Of a stretch of 64,000 bases of DNA, positions 18,001-26,659 are shown piece by piece. The notes under the pieces are model-generated. The model made no database searches. It was given only the letters and a program-made list of their open reading frames with translations, and had not been told where the DNA came from. Numbering within the stretch: position 1 is the stretch's first letter; every line of letters starts with the position of its first letter. The translations under genes were made by a program, and so were the position numbers. Source of the DNA: JANMJD01 sp963847945 (GTDB lineage Bacteria; Actinomycetota; Acidimicrobiia; Acidimicrobiales; Ilumatobacteraceae); the NCBI GenBank assembly GCA_963847945.1, contig CAWKBX010000001.1:186001-250000 (forward strand), written 5' to 3'.

Positions 18001-18790
18001 ACCACGGCTTTCGTCGCGCTCTCGTTCGATCAGCGGCAAGGTCGCGATCGTTACCGGCGCGGCGTCGGGGATGGGCCGGGCCACGGCGCGGCTGTTCGCC
18101 GACGAAGGCGCTCACGTCGCGGTCGTCGACCTGGGGGCCGAACGAGTCGTGGCCGTCGTCGACGAGATCCGCGCCGTTCACGGACAGGACTCCTGTGAGG
18201 GCTGGGTCGTCGACGTCTCGGACTTGTCGGCGATCAAACAGTTGGTCGCCGACGTCGTCGAACGGTTCGGCGCGCTCGACATCATCGTCAACAACGCCGG
18301 CGTCTCGCTGATCAGCTCGGCTTTCCAAGATGAGGCGTCGTACGAGGAGAACTGGGCGACAACGGTCGCCGTCAACCTCGCGGCGCACGCCCGATTGATC
18401 CGTGCCGCGCTCCCACATCTGCAGGCGTCAGGAGCGGGTCGCATCGTCAACATCGCTTCCACCGAGGCCATTGTGGCAACGGCCGGTAACTCCGCGTACT
18501 CGGCGACGAAGGCCGGTGTCACCGGCTTGACCAGGAGTTTTGCAGTTGAGCTGGGCCGCCATGGGATCACGGTCAACTGCATCTGCCCAGGTCCGATCAA
18601 CACCGGAATGACGGCCGGAATCCCCGACGACGCCAAGGAGACCTACGCCAAGCGCCGTGTACCCCTGCGTCGCTACGGCGACCCGGAAGAGGTCGCCCAC
18701 ATGACGCTCAACCTGTGCCTGCCGGCGTCGAGTTTCGTCAACGGCGCAGTCATCCCCGTCGACGGCGGAATGACGATCCGCCATACTTGA
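17993..18790 (+). CDS. short-chain dehydrogenase/reductase (SDR)
   Basis: About 265 residues. The cofactor motif is TGAASGMG, followed by VAVVDLGAE (Asp suggests NAD), the NNAGVS motif, catalytic YSATK, and the end GAVIPVDGGMTIRHT. The ATG at 17993 overlaps the upstream stop by 8 nt; a further upstream in-frame start exists inside the previous gene. Probably transcribed with the upstream flavin/F420-type protein. Substrate unknown. Confidence 0.86.
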   Translation: MPEPRLSSRSRSISGKVAIVTGAASGMGRATARLFADEGAHVAVVDLGAERVVAVVDEIRAVHGQDSCEGWVVDVSDLSAIKQLVADVVERFGALDIIVNNAGVSLISSAFQDEASYEENWATTVAVNLAAHARLIRAALPHLQASGAGRIVNIASTEAIVATAGNSAYSATKAGVTGLTRSFAVELGRHGITVNCICPGPINTGMTAGIPDDAKETYAKRRVPLRRYGDPEEVAHMTLNLCLPASSFVNGAVIPVDGGMTIRHT

Positions 18791-18800
18791 CCCCGGCGGG

Positions 18801-19814
18801 CTACAGCACCCCGGCGTAGGCGCTCAGGCAGGTCTGGCCGCCCAGGTGGGCATAGAGGACCTTGGAGCCGGCCGGGATCTCGCCCGACTGGATCATGCCG
18901 ATCAGCCCGGCCATTGACTTGCCCTCGTAGACCGGGTCGGTGAGCATTCCCTCCATCCGGGCGGTCAGGCGGATCGCGTCGAGCGTTTGCTCATCGGGGA
19001 TGCCGTAGATACCCGCCGAGTAACCGTCGACAACGGTGATCTCGTCGGGTCGCAGATCGCGCCCGACGCCGATCTTCGCGGCTGTAGACCGAGCGATGCG
19101 GGTGACCTGCTCGATGGTCTTGTCCATCGTGGCCGAGGCGTCGATGCCGATCAGATGGCGATCTGGACGGTTCTCGAGCGCGAACCCGGCGATCATCCCG
19201 GCGTGGGTCGAGCCGGTCACGGTGCAGACGATCACGTGGTCGAAGAAGATGTCGTTTTGGGCTTCCTGGTCGGCGACCTCGACCGCCCAGTTGGCGAAAC
19301 CGAGTCCGCCGAGCGGATGATCCGATGCCCCAGCCGGGATCGCGTAGGGCGTGCCCCCCGCCTCGACGACCGAGTCGAGCGCCCGTTGCCAACTCGAGCG
19401 GATGCCGATATCGAACCCGGCCGGATCGAAGCGCACGTCGCCGCCCATGATCCGCGACAACTGCACGTTGCCGACCTTGTCGTAGACCACGTCGGGCCAC
19501 TCCACCCAGTGTTCCTGCACCGTGACGGCCTTGAGCCCCAGGTGGGCGGCGACCCCAGTGACGGCGCGGGTGTGGTTCGACTGCACCCCGCCGATCGAGA
19601 CCAGCGTGTCGCAGCCCTGGGCCAGCGCTTCGGGGATCAGGTACTCCAACTTGCGGACCTTGTTGCCCCCAAAGGCGATGCCCGAGTTGCAATCCTCCCG
19701 CTTCGCCCAAATCTCGACCTTCCCGCCGAGATGGGCGCTCAAGCGGCGCAACGGATGGATCGGCGAAGGACCGAACGTCAGCGGGTAGCGAGGGAAGTCA
19801 TCAAGGCTGGGCAT
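18801..19814 (-). CDS. acdS: 1-aminocyclopropane-1-carboxylate deaminase
   Basis: PLP-dependent enzyme opening the ACC ring to 2-oxobutanoate and ammonia. At 337 residues it matches the family length. The family segments are near canonical: YPLTFGPSPIHPLRRLSAHL, KREDCNSGIAFGGNKVRKLE (PLP lysine within GGNK), and SIGGVQSNHTRAVTGVAAHL. Residues used to separate true ACC deaminase from D-cysteine desulfhydrase are the ACC-deaminase type: Glu in DPVYEGKSM and Leu in AHLGGQ. ACC is best known as the plant ethylene precursor, so this suggests contact with plant or algal exudates or ACC catabolism (inference). It converges with the SDR at 17993. Confidence 0.92.
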   Translation of the reverse strand: MPSLDDFPRYPLTFGPSPIHPLRRLSAHLGGKVEIWAKREDCNSGIAFGGNKVRKLEYLIPEALAQGCDTLVSIGGVQSNHTRAVTGVAAHLGLKAVTVQEHWVEWPDVVYDKVGNVQLSRIMGGDVRFDPAGFDIGIRSSWQRALDSVVEAGGTPYAIPAGASDHPLGGLGFANWAVEVADQEAQNDIFFDHVIVCTVTGSTHAGMIAGFALENRPDRHLIGIDASATMDKTIEQVTRIARSTAAKIGVGRDLRPDEITVVDGYSAGIYGIPDEQTLDAIRLTARMEGMLTDPVYEGKSMAGLIGMIQSGEIPAGSKVLYAHLGGQTCLSAYAGVL

Positions 19815-19840
19815 CGGCCCAGGGTAGACAGCCGGGTGGC

Positions 19841-20977
19841 TTACGGTTGGTAACCGTCGATGATGCCCGTCAGCCCGCTGGGAGTGTGGGCCCCCATCGC
19901 CAGGGTTTCGAGGATGCCGGTGCCGACTTCAACCTCGCCGCCGGGGTGGGTGAACGTGGCTCGGCTGAGCGTCTGCACATGGATGTGCGACGGGTTGAGC
20001 GGGTCGGCCACCGGCAGCGCCAGCCGCGCCCCGGACACGTCGGATTCGCCCCGCCAACTGCCGTGGTTCCACTGCGGATGGCCATAGCCGATGCCGATCA
20101 TCTGGAAGTGCAGAATCGGCTCCAGCTTGATTGTGGCGACCTCGTCATCCCAGTCGTGGAAGGTCAGCTCGAACCCCGACGCGTGCCGGGTCCCCGGCTG
20201 CCACCTCACTTGGTAGTCGGCGTGGCGCAGGAAGTGGGCGGGTCCGGCGTCGCTGTCGCGCCAATGGTTCTCTGACGCCGGGATCATCGCGGCGACCTCG
20301 TGCCAGCGACGACCGTCGGAGTAGTCGTTGACATCGAAGTGGGTGGCGAACGAGGGGAAGTTGAGCGGAGCCCACAGCCAGAAGAACTGCGGGGCCGCGG
20401 TCGGCGGAGGACCGACGGCCCGCTCGCCGCACGGCCGGATGCCCCACGAGCGATCCCGCGATCCCATGACCTCGCCAGGTGAGACGTCGATCCGTTCGCC
20501 GTCGACCTCGACCCAGCCCTCCCACGCCCCCATCTGGGTCAGCCGGGTGTAGTCGAAGACGACCTTGGTGCCGACCCGCTGCAGGAAGTGCGGCTCCTCC
20601 AAGGCATCGGTACGCGCTCGGAACGTCAAGTCAGCGCGAAGTCCCTGGTCAGGGGCATCGACGAGCAACTGTGCCACTCGCAACGGCTCGATGATCCGTA
20701 CCTCGATCGGCCCAACGACGTTGGCCAGTCGCCGGTCGAGCGGGGCGCGGCCCGACGAATAAACGCTGATCTGCTCACCGCCACGGATCACGCAGAACGA
20801 CGCGTCGTGCACCGACCGGTTGGGGTACAGCCCCATCGCCGCGGCGAAGTACAGCGACCCCGACGCGGTGTAGCCGTTGAAAAAGTAGCGGTCGTAGTGG
20901 TTCAGGTCGGCCGACCCGGGGTGGGCGATCGGCTGGCTGGTCTGATGGATCGGATAGTCATCGAACGACGTGAGCAC
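19841..20977 (-). CDS. uncharacterised beta-rich protein, possible lipocalin/CrtC-like fold
   Basis: A 378-residue protein without a signal peptide or membrane segment. It is rich in Trp, His and Gly with repeated strand-like patterns (FFNGYTASGSLYFAAAMGLY, WEGWVEVDGERIDVSPGEVM, SRDRSWGIRPCG, PQFFWLWAPLNF). The pattern RDRSWGIRP and the C-terminal beta-rich half recall hydroxyneurosporene-synthase/AttH-type lipocalin-like proteins, but I cannot confirm this. It lies upstream of, and on the same strand as, the ACC deaminase (27 nt gap) and may share its transcript. No function assigned. Confidence 0.7.
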   Translation of the reverse strand: MLTSFDDYPIHQTSQPIAHPGSADLNHYDRYFFNGYTASGSLYFAAAMGLYPNRSVHDASFCVIRGGEQISVYSSGRAPLDRRLANVVGPIEVRIIEPLRVAQLLVDAPDQGLRADLTFRARTDALEEPHFLQRVGTKVVFDYTRLTQMGAWEGWVEVDGERIDVSPGEVMGSRDRSWGIRPCGERAVGPPPTAAPQFFWLWAPLNFPSFATHFDVNDYSDGRRWHEVAAMIPASENHWRDSDAGPAHFLRHADYQVRWQPGTRHASGFELTFHDWDDEVATIKLEPILHFQMIGIGYGHPQWNHGSWRGESDVSGARLALPVADPLNPSHIHVQTLSRATFTHPGGEVEVGTGILETLAMGAHTPSGLTGIIDGYQP

Positions 20978-21008
20978 GGAACCGACCGTAGCCGTAGCCT
21001 GAACCGCC

Positions 21009-21914
21009 GTGCGGCTCCCACGACTGTCCCCGGCTCGCTATCGGATGATGACGTTCGCGGCGCTCGTGTTGTTGTTCGCGATCGTGGTCACCGGAGCCTT
21101 GGTCCGTCTGACCGAGTCGGGTCTCGGCTGTACCGACTGGCCGGAATGCAACTCGAAGACGTTCGTCGATGTGTCGTCGAAACACGCGGCGATCGAACAG
21201 ATCAATCGGTTGTTCACCGGGGCCGTTGGCGTGGCCGTGATCGCCGCAGTGCTCGGTTCGGTGCTGCGTAACCCTCGTCGCCGTGACCTGACCTTGCTCT
21301 CACTCGGGTTGGTTGCCGGGGTGATGGGCCAGGCGATTCTTGGGGCCTTCGTGGTCTGGTCGCATCTCAACCCGGTGCTGGTCCAGGGCCACTTTTTGCT
21401 GTCGATGGTACTGATGGCCAACACGTTGGTGCTGCACCGGTGGGCGGCCCGTGACGACGGTTCTCCGGTGGCCGGCCGATGGTCGCTGCCCGTTGTCGGG
21501 CTCGCAGTCGTCGGCGCGATCGCCGTGGTCACCGGCACCGTGGTGACCGGCGCCGGCCCCCATGGTGGCAGCGTTGACGGCGAGCCGATCGAGCGTCTGT
21601 CGATAGGCACTCTGACGGCAGTTCGCATCCACTCCGGCGCGGTGTTCGCGACCATCGGGCTTACCCTGTGGTTGGCGCACCGAGCCAGACGGTCGCACGA
21701 CAAGGCCACCGAACGAGCCTTGGAGCTGCTCGTCCTCGCCGCCGTTGCCCAGGGGACGGTCGGCTACATCCAGTACTTCTCCGACCTACCGATCGCCCTG
21801 GTGGCCATCCATGTGGCGGGCGCCACCGCCGTCTGGTTGGCGATCGTCAACGTCGTGCTCGTTGCCCGCCGAGCGCGTGCTACTTCTTCTCCGCGGGTTT
21901 CGGGTCGTTCCTGA
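21009..21914 (+). CDS. ctaA: heme A synthase (COX15/CtaA)
   Basis: A 301-residue, eight-helix membrane protein. The extracytoplasmic loop after helix 1 has VRLTESGLGCTDWPEC (two Cys of the CtaA loop). Histidines expected for heme ligation occur in the helices (HAAIEQINRL, QGHFLLSMVLMANTLVLH, RIHSGAVFATIG, AIHVAGATAVW). It oxidises heme O to heme A for cytochrome c oxidase. Divergent from the gene ending at 20977. Its last 35 nt overlap, antisense, the end of the PH-domain gene at 21880. Confidence 0.9.
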   Translation: MRLPRLSPARYRMMTFAALVLLFAIVVTGALVRLTESGLGCTDWPECNSKTFVDVSSKHAAIEQINRLFTGAVGVAVIAAVLGSVLRNPRRRDLTLLSLGLVAGVMGQAILGAFVVWSHLNPVLVQGHFLLSMVLMANTLVLHRWAARDDGSPVAGRWSLPVVGLAVVGAIAVVTGTVVTGAGPHGGSVDGEPIERLSIGTLTAVRIHSGAVFATIGLTLWLAHRARRSHDKATERALELLVLAAVAQGTVGYIQYFSDLPIALVAIHVAGATAVWLAIVNVVLVARRARATSSPRVSGRS

Positions 21915-22608
21915 GGCGCCAGCCTCCCGACTCGGATTTCTCGACGACCAGGCCGCCATCGGTGATCAGCGACGAGATCGAGATCAGGGCCTTCAGCGCC
22001 GCATCGTTGAGTGGCGTGGGCTTTGGCGGTCGCACCTTGTTGTCACGGGCATAGTCGAGCCACTCGAGGAATCGCAACGGCTTGGGCACGTCGACGAGAT
22101 CCCGGAACTTCGACGCCTCGTTGGCCGACTCGATCGTGATCGTGCCGTAGTCGAGGAATTGGCCGAGGATGCCGACGGTGTCGTTGACATCGGTGATCGC
22201 CAACAGACCGATCGACGAGGCAGAGCGATTGACAATGCCTTGCATTTGGATGACACGGTCGGGGGTGACGATGTAGCGGGTGTAAGTGCGTAGCCAGAGG
22301 CGGAACTCGAGGATCACCAACATGACACCGCCGGCGACGAGCAGCGCTCCAGCGAAGAATCGGCCGAACGGGTTGCGGATGAACCCCAACGTGACCACCG
22401 TGACCAGGCCGATGCTGAAGAGGATGACGGGGATCAGCCAGTTCTTCGCCAGATAGGCGGCCATCGATGGTGCCGACCAATTGACCAAGGCGATCGAGTT
22501 GTTGTTACCGGCCTTCGCCTCCTCGTAGAGCCGTAGCTCATCGGAGTCGAAGTGCGACTTCATGACCGTTTCGGGCCGCGCCAGGATGGGAAGCCGTTCG
22601 TCGGGCAT
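21880..22608 (-). CDS. PH-domain (bPH2-like) membrane protein
   Basis: A 242-residue protein. Two hydrophobic segments (LIPVILFSIGLVTVVTLGFI and FFAGALLVAGGVMLVILEF) precede a bacterial pleckstrin-homology-like domain. That domain contains YTRYIVTPDRVIQMQGIVNR, AITDVNDTVGILGQFLDYGT and FRDLVDVPKPLRF. Such DUF304/bPH2 proteins are membrane associated and of uncertain function. It lies 6 nt downstream of the small membrane gene at 22615, so both are likely one transcript. It overlaps ctaA tail-to-tail. Confidence 0.82.
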   Translation of the reverse strand: MPDERLPILARPETVMKSHFDSDELRLYEEAKAGNNNSIALVNWSAPSMAAYLAKNWLIPVILFSIGLVTVVTLGFIRNPFGRFFAGALLVAGGVMLVILEFRLWLRTYTRYIVTPDRVIQMQGIVNRSASSIGLLAITDVNDTVGILGQFLDYGTITIESANEASKFRDLVDVPKPLRFLEWLDYARDNKVRPPKPTPLNDAALKALISISSLITDGGLVVEKSESGGWRLRNDPKPAEKK

Positions 22609-22614
22609 GAGCGA

Positions 22615-22800
22615 TCAGTCGGTGAGACCCTTGATGAACGATGCAAGCTTCTCGACGAGGGCGGCAAAGAAGTTGCCGACGGCTCCGAGGAAGTGCCCGG
22701 CGGCGTGAGCCGAGTCTTCTGGCGACCGCCAAATCGACACGACAATGAACGCAATCACCAGGTACAGCAGCACTTTTTTGATGGTGTCCGAAGACTTCAA
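22615..22800 (-). CDS. small membrane protein (61 residues), TTG start
   Basis: A 61-residue protein: one strong hydrophobic segment (VLLYLVIAFIVVSIW) and an amphipathic C-terminus (FLGAVGNFFAALVEKLASFI). The TTG start at 22800 is supported by a perfect GGAGGT six nt upstream. It is immediately followed by the PH-domain membrane protein, suggesting a paired function. No known family recognised. Confidence 0.7.
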   Translation of the reverse strand: MKSSDTIKKVLLYLVIAFIVVSIWRSPEDSAHAAGHFLGAVGNFFAALVEKLASFIKGLTD

Positions 22801-22806
22801 GGCGGG

Positions 22807-22812
22807 ACCTCC
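22807..22812 (-). promoter_or_regulatory. consensus Shine-Dalgarno GGAGGT for a TTG start
   Basis: GGAGGT on the minus strand ends 6 nt before the TTG at 22800 and decides that start. Confidence 0.7.
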
Positions 22813-22855
22813 GAACGCGTCACGACCAGCGAGACTCCGCCCGACGAACTACATG

Positions 22856-23824
22856 CTAGTCATTTGCGCTGACCGGCGCAATGATCCCTCCGAGGCGAGC
22901 GCAGGTGGCGGCGAATTCGGTCATCGTTTCGGCGAGGATCTCGGCGACGGGGCGGACCGATTCGATACGCCCGGCGACCTGACCGCCGAGGGCGAGCGCC
23001 GCTTCCATGTCGCCGCCGAAGTACAGATCCATTGCCTTACCGAACTCCGACATGTCGACGTGATCCTGGTGTTCGAGCCGAGTCGACCGCTCGGTCCGCA
23101 ACGCCCGCAGGCCGGGACGCGAAAACCGATTGAGGAACACGGTGTCGGTCTCCGCGGCGTCGACGATCGCCTGCTTCCAGTTGTCGTGGATCGGTGACTC
23201 GGCGGCCGATACCATCCGTGTGCCCATCTGCACTCCCTCGGCCCCAAGGGCGAAGGCGGCCGCCATCGATACCCCATCGGTGATGCCGCCCGCAGCGATG
23301 ATGGGCACGTCGACCTTCGAACAAACGAGTGGGAGAAGAACCATCGTGGCGACATCACGGGGGTTCTTGAACCCGCCGCCCTCGCCGCCCTCAACGACGA
23401 GGCCATCGACCCCGGCGGCGAGGGCCTTCAGCGCGGCGGCGAGGGTCGGCACGACGTGGAAGACCGTGAGCCCCGCGGCCTTCAACTGCGCCGTGTACTT
23501 GGTCGGGTCGCCGGCCGACGTCGTGACGAACCGAACTCCCTGGTCAACCACGAAATCGACGATCGCCGGATCGCGGACGAACAGTTGGGCGATGTTCACG
23601 CCGAACGGCTGGTCGGTGAGGTCGCCCATCTTGAGGATCTCGCCGCGCACCGCGTCGAGATCGCCCGACGATGTCTCGATGATGCCGAGTCCGCCGGCGT
23701 TCGAGACGGCCGACGCCAGTTGCGCCCGGGCGATCCAACCCATCGGGGCCTGGACGATCGGGTGGCGAACCCCGAGCATCGTCGTGATCCGGTTGCTGAT
23801 GACGGGTGTGGGGTCGCTGCTCAC
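22856..23824 (-). CDS. nitronate monooxygenase family (2-nitropropane dioxygenase-like) FMN enzyme
   Basis: About 322-residue TIM-barrel FMN enzyme. N-terminal HPIVQAPMGWIARAQLASAV and NAGGLGII, the phosphate/FMN segment VEGGEGGGFKN, IIAAGGITDGVSMAAAFALG and VQMGTRMVSAAESPIH are family signatures. Members oxidise alkyl nitronates, while related proteins are FabK-like enoyl-ACP reductases; sequence alone does not separate these. The GTG at 23824 (VSSDPTPVISNRITTMLG) gives a normal N-terminus. Confidence 0.85.
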   Translation of the reverse strand: MSSDPTPVISNRITTMLGVRHPIVQAPMGWIARAQLASAVSNAGGLGIIETSSGDLDAVRGEILKMGDLTDQPFGVNIAQLFVRDPAIVDFVVDQGVRFVTTSAGDPTKYTAQLKAAGLTVFHVVPTLAAALKALAAGVDGLVVEGGEGGGFKNPRDVATMVLLPLVCSKVDVPIIAAGGITDGVSMAAAFALGAEGVQMGTRMVSAAESPIHDNWKQAIVDAAETDTVFLNRFSRPGLRALRTERSTRLEHQDHVDMSEFGKAMDLYFGGDMEAALALGGQVAGRIESVRPVAEILAETMTEFAATCARLGGIIAPVSAND

Positions 23825-23869
23825 AGGGTGCGACGGTAGGCGAACTGGGGCGGTCGGCACGGGCCGTGG

Positions 23870-23875
23870 CAGCAT
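23870..23875 (+). promoter_or_regulatory. -10-like box (CAGCAT) 6 nt before a GTG start
   Basis: CAGCAT, then 6 nt, then the GTG at 23882; same geometry as other presumed leaderless starts here. Confidence 0.3.
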
Positions 23876-23881
23876 CGGACG

Positions 23882-24370
23882 GTGGGAAAGAAGCCGCCTG
23901 CGGGCACACCGGCGCTGCTGACGTTGCAGCGCGCCGGCGTCGCCTTCGACGTCCATGAGTTCGATGCCGACCCGACCGCGCGGCACTACGGGCTGGCGGC
24001 CGCCGAAGCGATCGGTGCCGATGCGGCTCGCGTGTTCAAGACGCTGATCGCCCGCGTCGACGGCCGGGCCCATTGCGCGATCGTCCCGGTCGATCGCCAA
24101 TTGGCACTCAAAGCACTCGCCGCCGCGGTCGGGGGGAAGCGGGCCGAGATGTGCGAGCCGGCGAACGCCGAACGGATGACAGGCTACGTCGTCGGTGGGA
24201 TCAGCCCGTTCGGGCAGAAGAAACTGCTGCCAACTGTGATCGACTCATCGATCTCGGCCTTCGCCACCATCTACGTCAGCGGAGGCCGACGGGGTCTTGA
24301 TATCGAACTTGAGCCGGCGACGCTGGTCGAGGTGCTCGCCGCCGTCGTGGCACCTATCGCCACCGCCTGA
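23882..24370 (+). CDS. ybaK: YbaK/EbsC family Cys-tRNA(Pro) deacylase
   Basis: A 162-residue member of the YbaK/ProX editing family, which hydrolyses Cys-tRNA(Pro) in trans. Visible features: N-terminal TPALLTLQRAGVAFDVHEFD, ARVFKTLIARVDG with the conserved lysine, and C-terminal VVGGISPFGQKKLLPTVID (the GGxSPxGxKK block) and YVSGGRRGLDIELEP. Full length for the family. It diverges from the nitronate monooxygenase-like gene. Confidence 0.9.
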   Translation: MGKKPPAGTPALLTLQRAGVAFDVHEFDADPTARHYGLAAAEAIGADAARVFKTLIARVDGRAHCAIVPVDRQLALKALAAAVGGKRAEMCEPANAERMTGYVVGGISPFGQKKLLPTVIDSSISAFATIYVSGGRRGLDIELEPATLVEVLAAVVAPIATA

Positions 24371-24395
24371 ATCGGCCCGCCGCGCGACGGGTCGT

Positions 24396-24401
24396 TACCC
24401 T
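24396..24401 (+). promoter_or_regulatory. -10-like box (TACCCT) 6 nt before an ATG start
   Basis: TACCCT, then 6 nt, then the ATG at 24408. Consistent with a leaderless transcript. Confidence 0.4.
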
Positions 24402-24407
24402 TCGGAG

Positions 24408-25156
24408 ATGGATATTCGTCTGGATGGCAAGGTCGCATTGGTGACGGGAGCCTCGCGCGGCATCGGCAAGGCAATTGCCACGACGCTGGCCGCGTCGGGC
24501 GCGAAGGTGATGATCGTCTCGCGCAAGATCGACGCGCTGGAAGCAGCGCGCGCCGAGATGGATGGCGATGTCGAGGTCTACGCGGCCAACACCGGCGACA
24601 ATCCGCAAGGGCCGGGCATGCATCGAGGCGACGCTTGAGCGATTCGGCGCGCTCGACATCCTGATCAACAACGCCGCGACCAACCCGTACTACGGCCCGA
24701 CGCTCGGCGTCGACGAGTCGCCGCTACGACAAAACGTTCCAGGTCAACCTGCGCGGCCCGCTGTTCTGGACCCAGGCCGCTCACGAGCTGGCGTTCAAGG
24801 CCAAGCCGGGCGTGATCATCAACGTCGCCTCGGTCGGCGGCCTGCGGACCGACGGCGGGGGACTCGGCGTCTACAACCTGACCAAGGCCGCCCTCATCCA
24901 CCTGACCCGCCAGCTGGCCTGTGAGCTCGGCCCGAACCGGGTCGTCGGAATCGCTCCGGGCCTGGTCGAGACCGATTTCGCCGCAGTATTGGTCGAGAAC
25001 TACGGCGAGCGGCTGGCCGCCCAAATGCCGCTGAAGCGCCTCGGCGTGCCGCAGGACATCGCCAACCTCGCCGTGTTCCTCGCGTCCGACGCAGCGAGTT
25101 GGATCACCGGCGAGACCTACGTCATCGACGGTGGAGCCGGCGTCCGCGGGGTGTAG
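24408..25156 (+). CDS. short-chain dehydrogenase/reductase (two frameshifts)
   Basis: Classical SDR spread over three frames. Segment 1 (24408 to about 24605) carries TGASRGIG; segment 2 (to about 24718) carries RFGALDILINNAATNPYYG. Segment 3, to the stop at 25156, carries the catalytic YNLTK and ends GETYVIDGGAGVRG. Break 1 is close to 24605 and break 2 near 24718 (an extra C in GAGTCGCCGC). Joined length is about 249 residues, normal for the family. All catalytic motifs survive, so sequencing or assembly indels are more likely than decay. Confidence 0.8.
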
Positions 25157-25778
25157 CCGCCCGACCGGTCGGTGCGCGTCGAAGCCGACAGGGCGACGGC
25201 TGCGACCACGCCGATCGTTCCGAAGACGGTGATGGCAAGCACCCGCTGCAGGGCTCCCTCATTGGCAAGTTGATCGATCGGCGTGCCACCGCTGAGCGCG
25301 ACACCACATCCGATGAACGCCGCGATGTTGGCCAGCGCGTACCCGCGTAGACGTCGTGACCCGGTGGGCCACAGCACCACGGCGGCGATGAACGGCACGA
25401 GAAACATCCCCGCTCCGAGTACTCCGCCGCCGTGACGGTTGTCGGGCAGCGGAAACACTCCGGCGGCAATGGCGGCCGTCCCCGTTGACACCACGGCCAC
25501 GGCCATGACCCACGAGGCGACTCTCAGAACTGTGTTCGTGACGCAGCCACCACCAGTCCGCAGGCCGCGGCGATGGCTGCCAATCCGGTGATGATCGCCC
25601 CGCCGTTGAACAGCGTCGCGGTGGCGGCTCCGCCGGCTCCCAGATCGCTGGCTGGTTGTCGTCGGAAGCTGTACCACGGGGTGATCGCACCGAAGATCAA
25701 CTGGTTTCCGAAGTACAGCACAGGGACGGCGATTCCCGAGCGGAGCAGCTGATGGCGAAGGGTTGCAGGGATCGGCAC
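25117..25778 (-). CDS. DUF998-like multi-pass membrane protein (one frameshift)
   Basis: From the ATG at 25778 the first frame gives LRSGIAVPVLYFGNQLIFGA, then a WYSFRRQPASDLGAGGAATA segment and a hydrophobic helix, and ends at about 25524. The downstream frame continues with TVLRVASWVMAVAVVSTGTA and several more helices to 25117. The pattern of about six helices with SDLG after the first loop resembles DUF998 proteins. One indel near 25525 joins the parts. Its tail overlaps the convergent SDR end by 40 nt. Function unknown. Confidence 0.65.
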
Positions 25779-25868
25779 GGGGTCACCGTAAGCACGGTTC
25801 GGGTGGGTGTCGATCGGTGATCGCCCTGATTCGACCCTTGGGTCACCCTGAGTCGAACCCCGGAATGG

Positions 25869-26648
25869 TCACCCCAGGCGGGCGAAGGCTCCGGGCAGGT
25901 CGGGGTAGCGCTTGGTGCGGGCGCCGCCGTCAACGGAGTACACGCTGCCCGAGACAAAGGTCGATTCATCGGAGGCCAGGAACAGCGCCACGCTGGCGAC
26001 ATCGTCGGGCTGGGCGAATCGACCGACGGTGGTGTTTTCGACGAACTCCTCGACGACGCCAGGGACCATGAACATGCCGGCGGTCGCATTCGTCTCGATG
26101 AGGCCGGGGGCGATCGCATTGACACGGATCTGGCGATGACCGAGTTCCATCGCGGCGACCTGAGTGAGCATCGCCGCCCCGGCCTTGGCGGTGCAATAGG
26201 CCGACATGCCCGCGGAGGGCTGGATGGCATTGAGCGAGGCGATGGCGATGACCGAACCGCCGTCGCTCATCACCCGTCCGGCATGTTTGAACGTCAGGAA
26301 CACTCCGGTCAGACAAAGGTCGATGATCCCTCGCCAGTCATCGAGAGTCTGATCGATGATCGGGGCGTAGTGGCCTCGTCCGGCGTTGGCGACGGCGATG
26401 TCGAGTCCACCGAACTGGCTGACCGCCAGCGCCGCGAGTGCTTCGACGTCGGATTCGACCGTCACATCGCAGACTTGGGTGGCGCAGCGTTCGCCCAGCT
26501 CAGCGGCAAGATCGGCAAGGCCCGCCTCGTTGATGTCCCCAGCGATGATCGATGCCCCCTCGGCGGCGAATCGGCGGGCGATGCCCAGGCCGATCCCCGA
26601 TGCGGCCCCGGTGACGAGTGCGACTTTGCCCTGCAGACGATCTCCCAT
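25869..26648 (-). CDS. short-chain dehydrogenase/reductase (SDR)
   Basis: A 259-residue classical SDR: TGAASGIG near residue 13, AGDINEAGL after the second strand, ANAGRG, the catalytic segment SAYCTAKAG (Tyr-x3-Lys), and the end SGSVYSVDGGARTKRYPDLP. It follows menE on the same strand by 11 nt and could be co-transcribed with it, although no role in menaquinone synthesis is implied. Substrate unknown. Confidence 0.86.
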   Translation of the reverse strand: MGDRLQGKVALVTGAASGIGLGIARRFAAEGASIIAGDINEAGLADLAAELGERCATQVCDVTVESDVEALAALAVSQFGGLDIAVANAGRGHYAPIIDQTLDDWRGIIDLCLTGVFLTFKHAGRVMSDGGSVIAIASLNAIQPSAGMSAYCTAKAGAAMLTQVAAMELGHRQIRVNAIAPGLIETNATAGMFMVPGVVEEFVENTTVGRFAQPDDVASVALFLASDESTFVSGSVYSVDGGARTKRYPDLPGAFARLG

Positions 26649-26659
26649 GGCGGGGAAAA

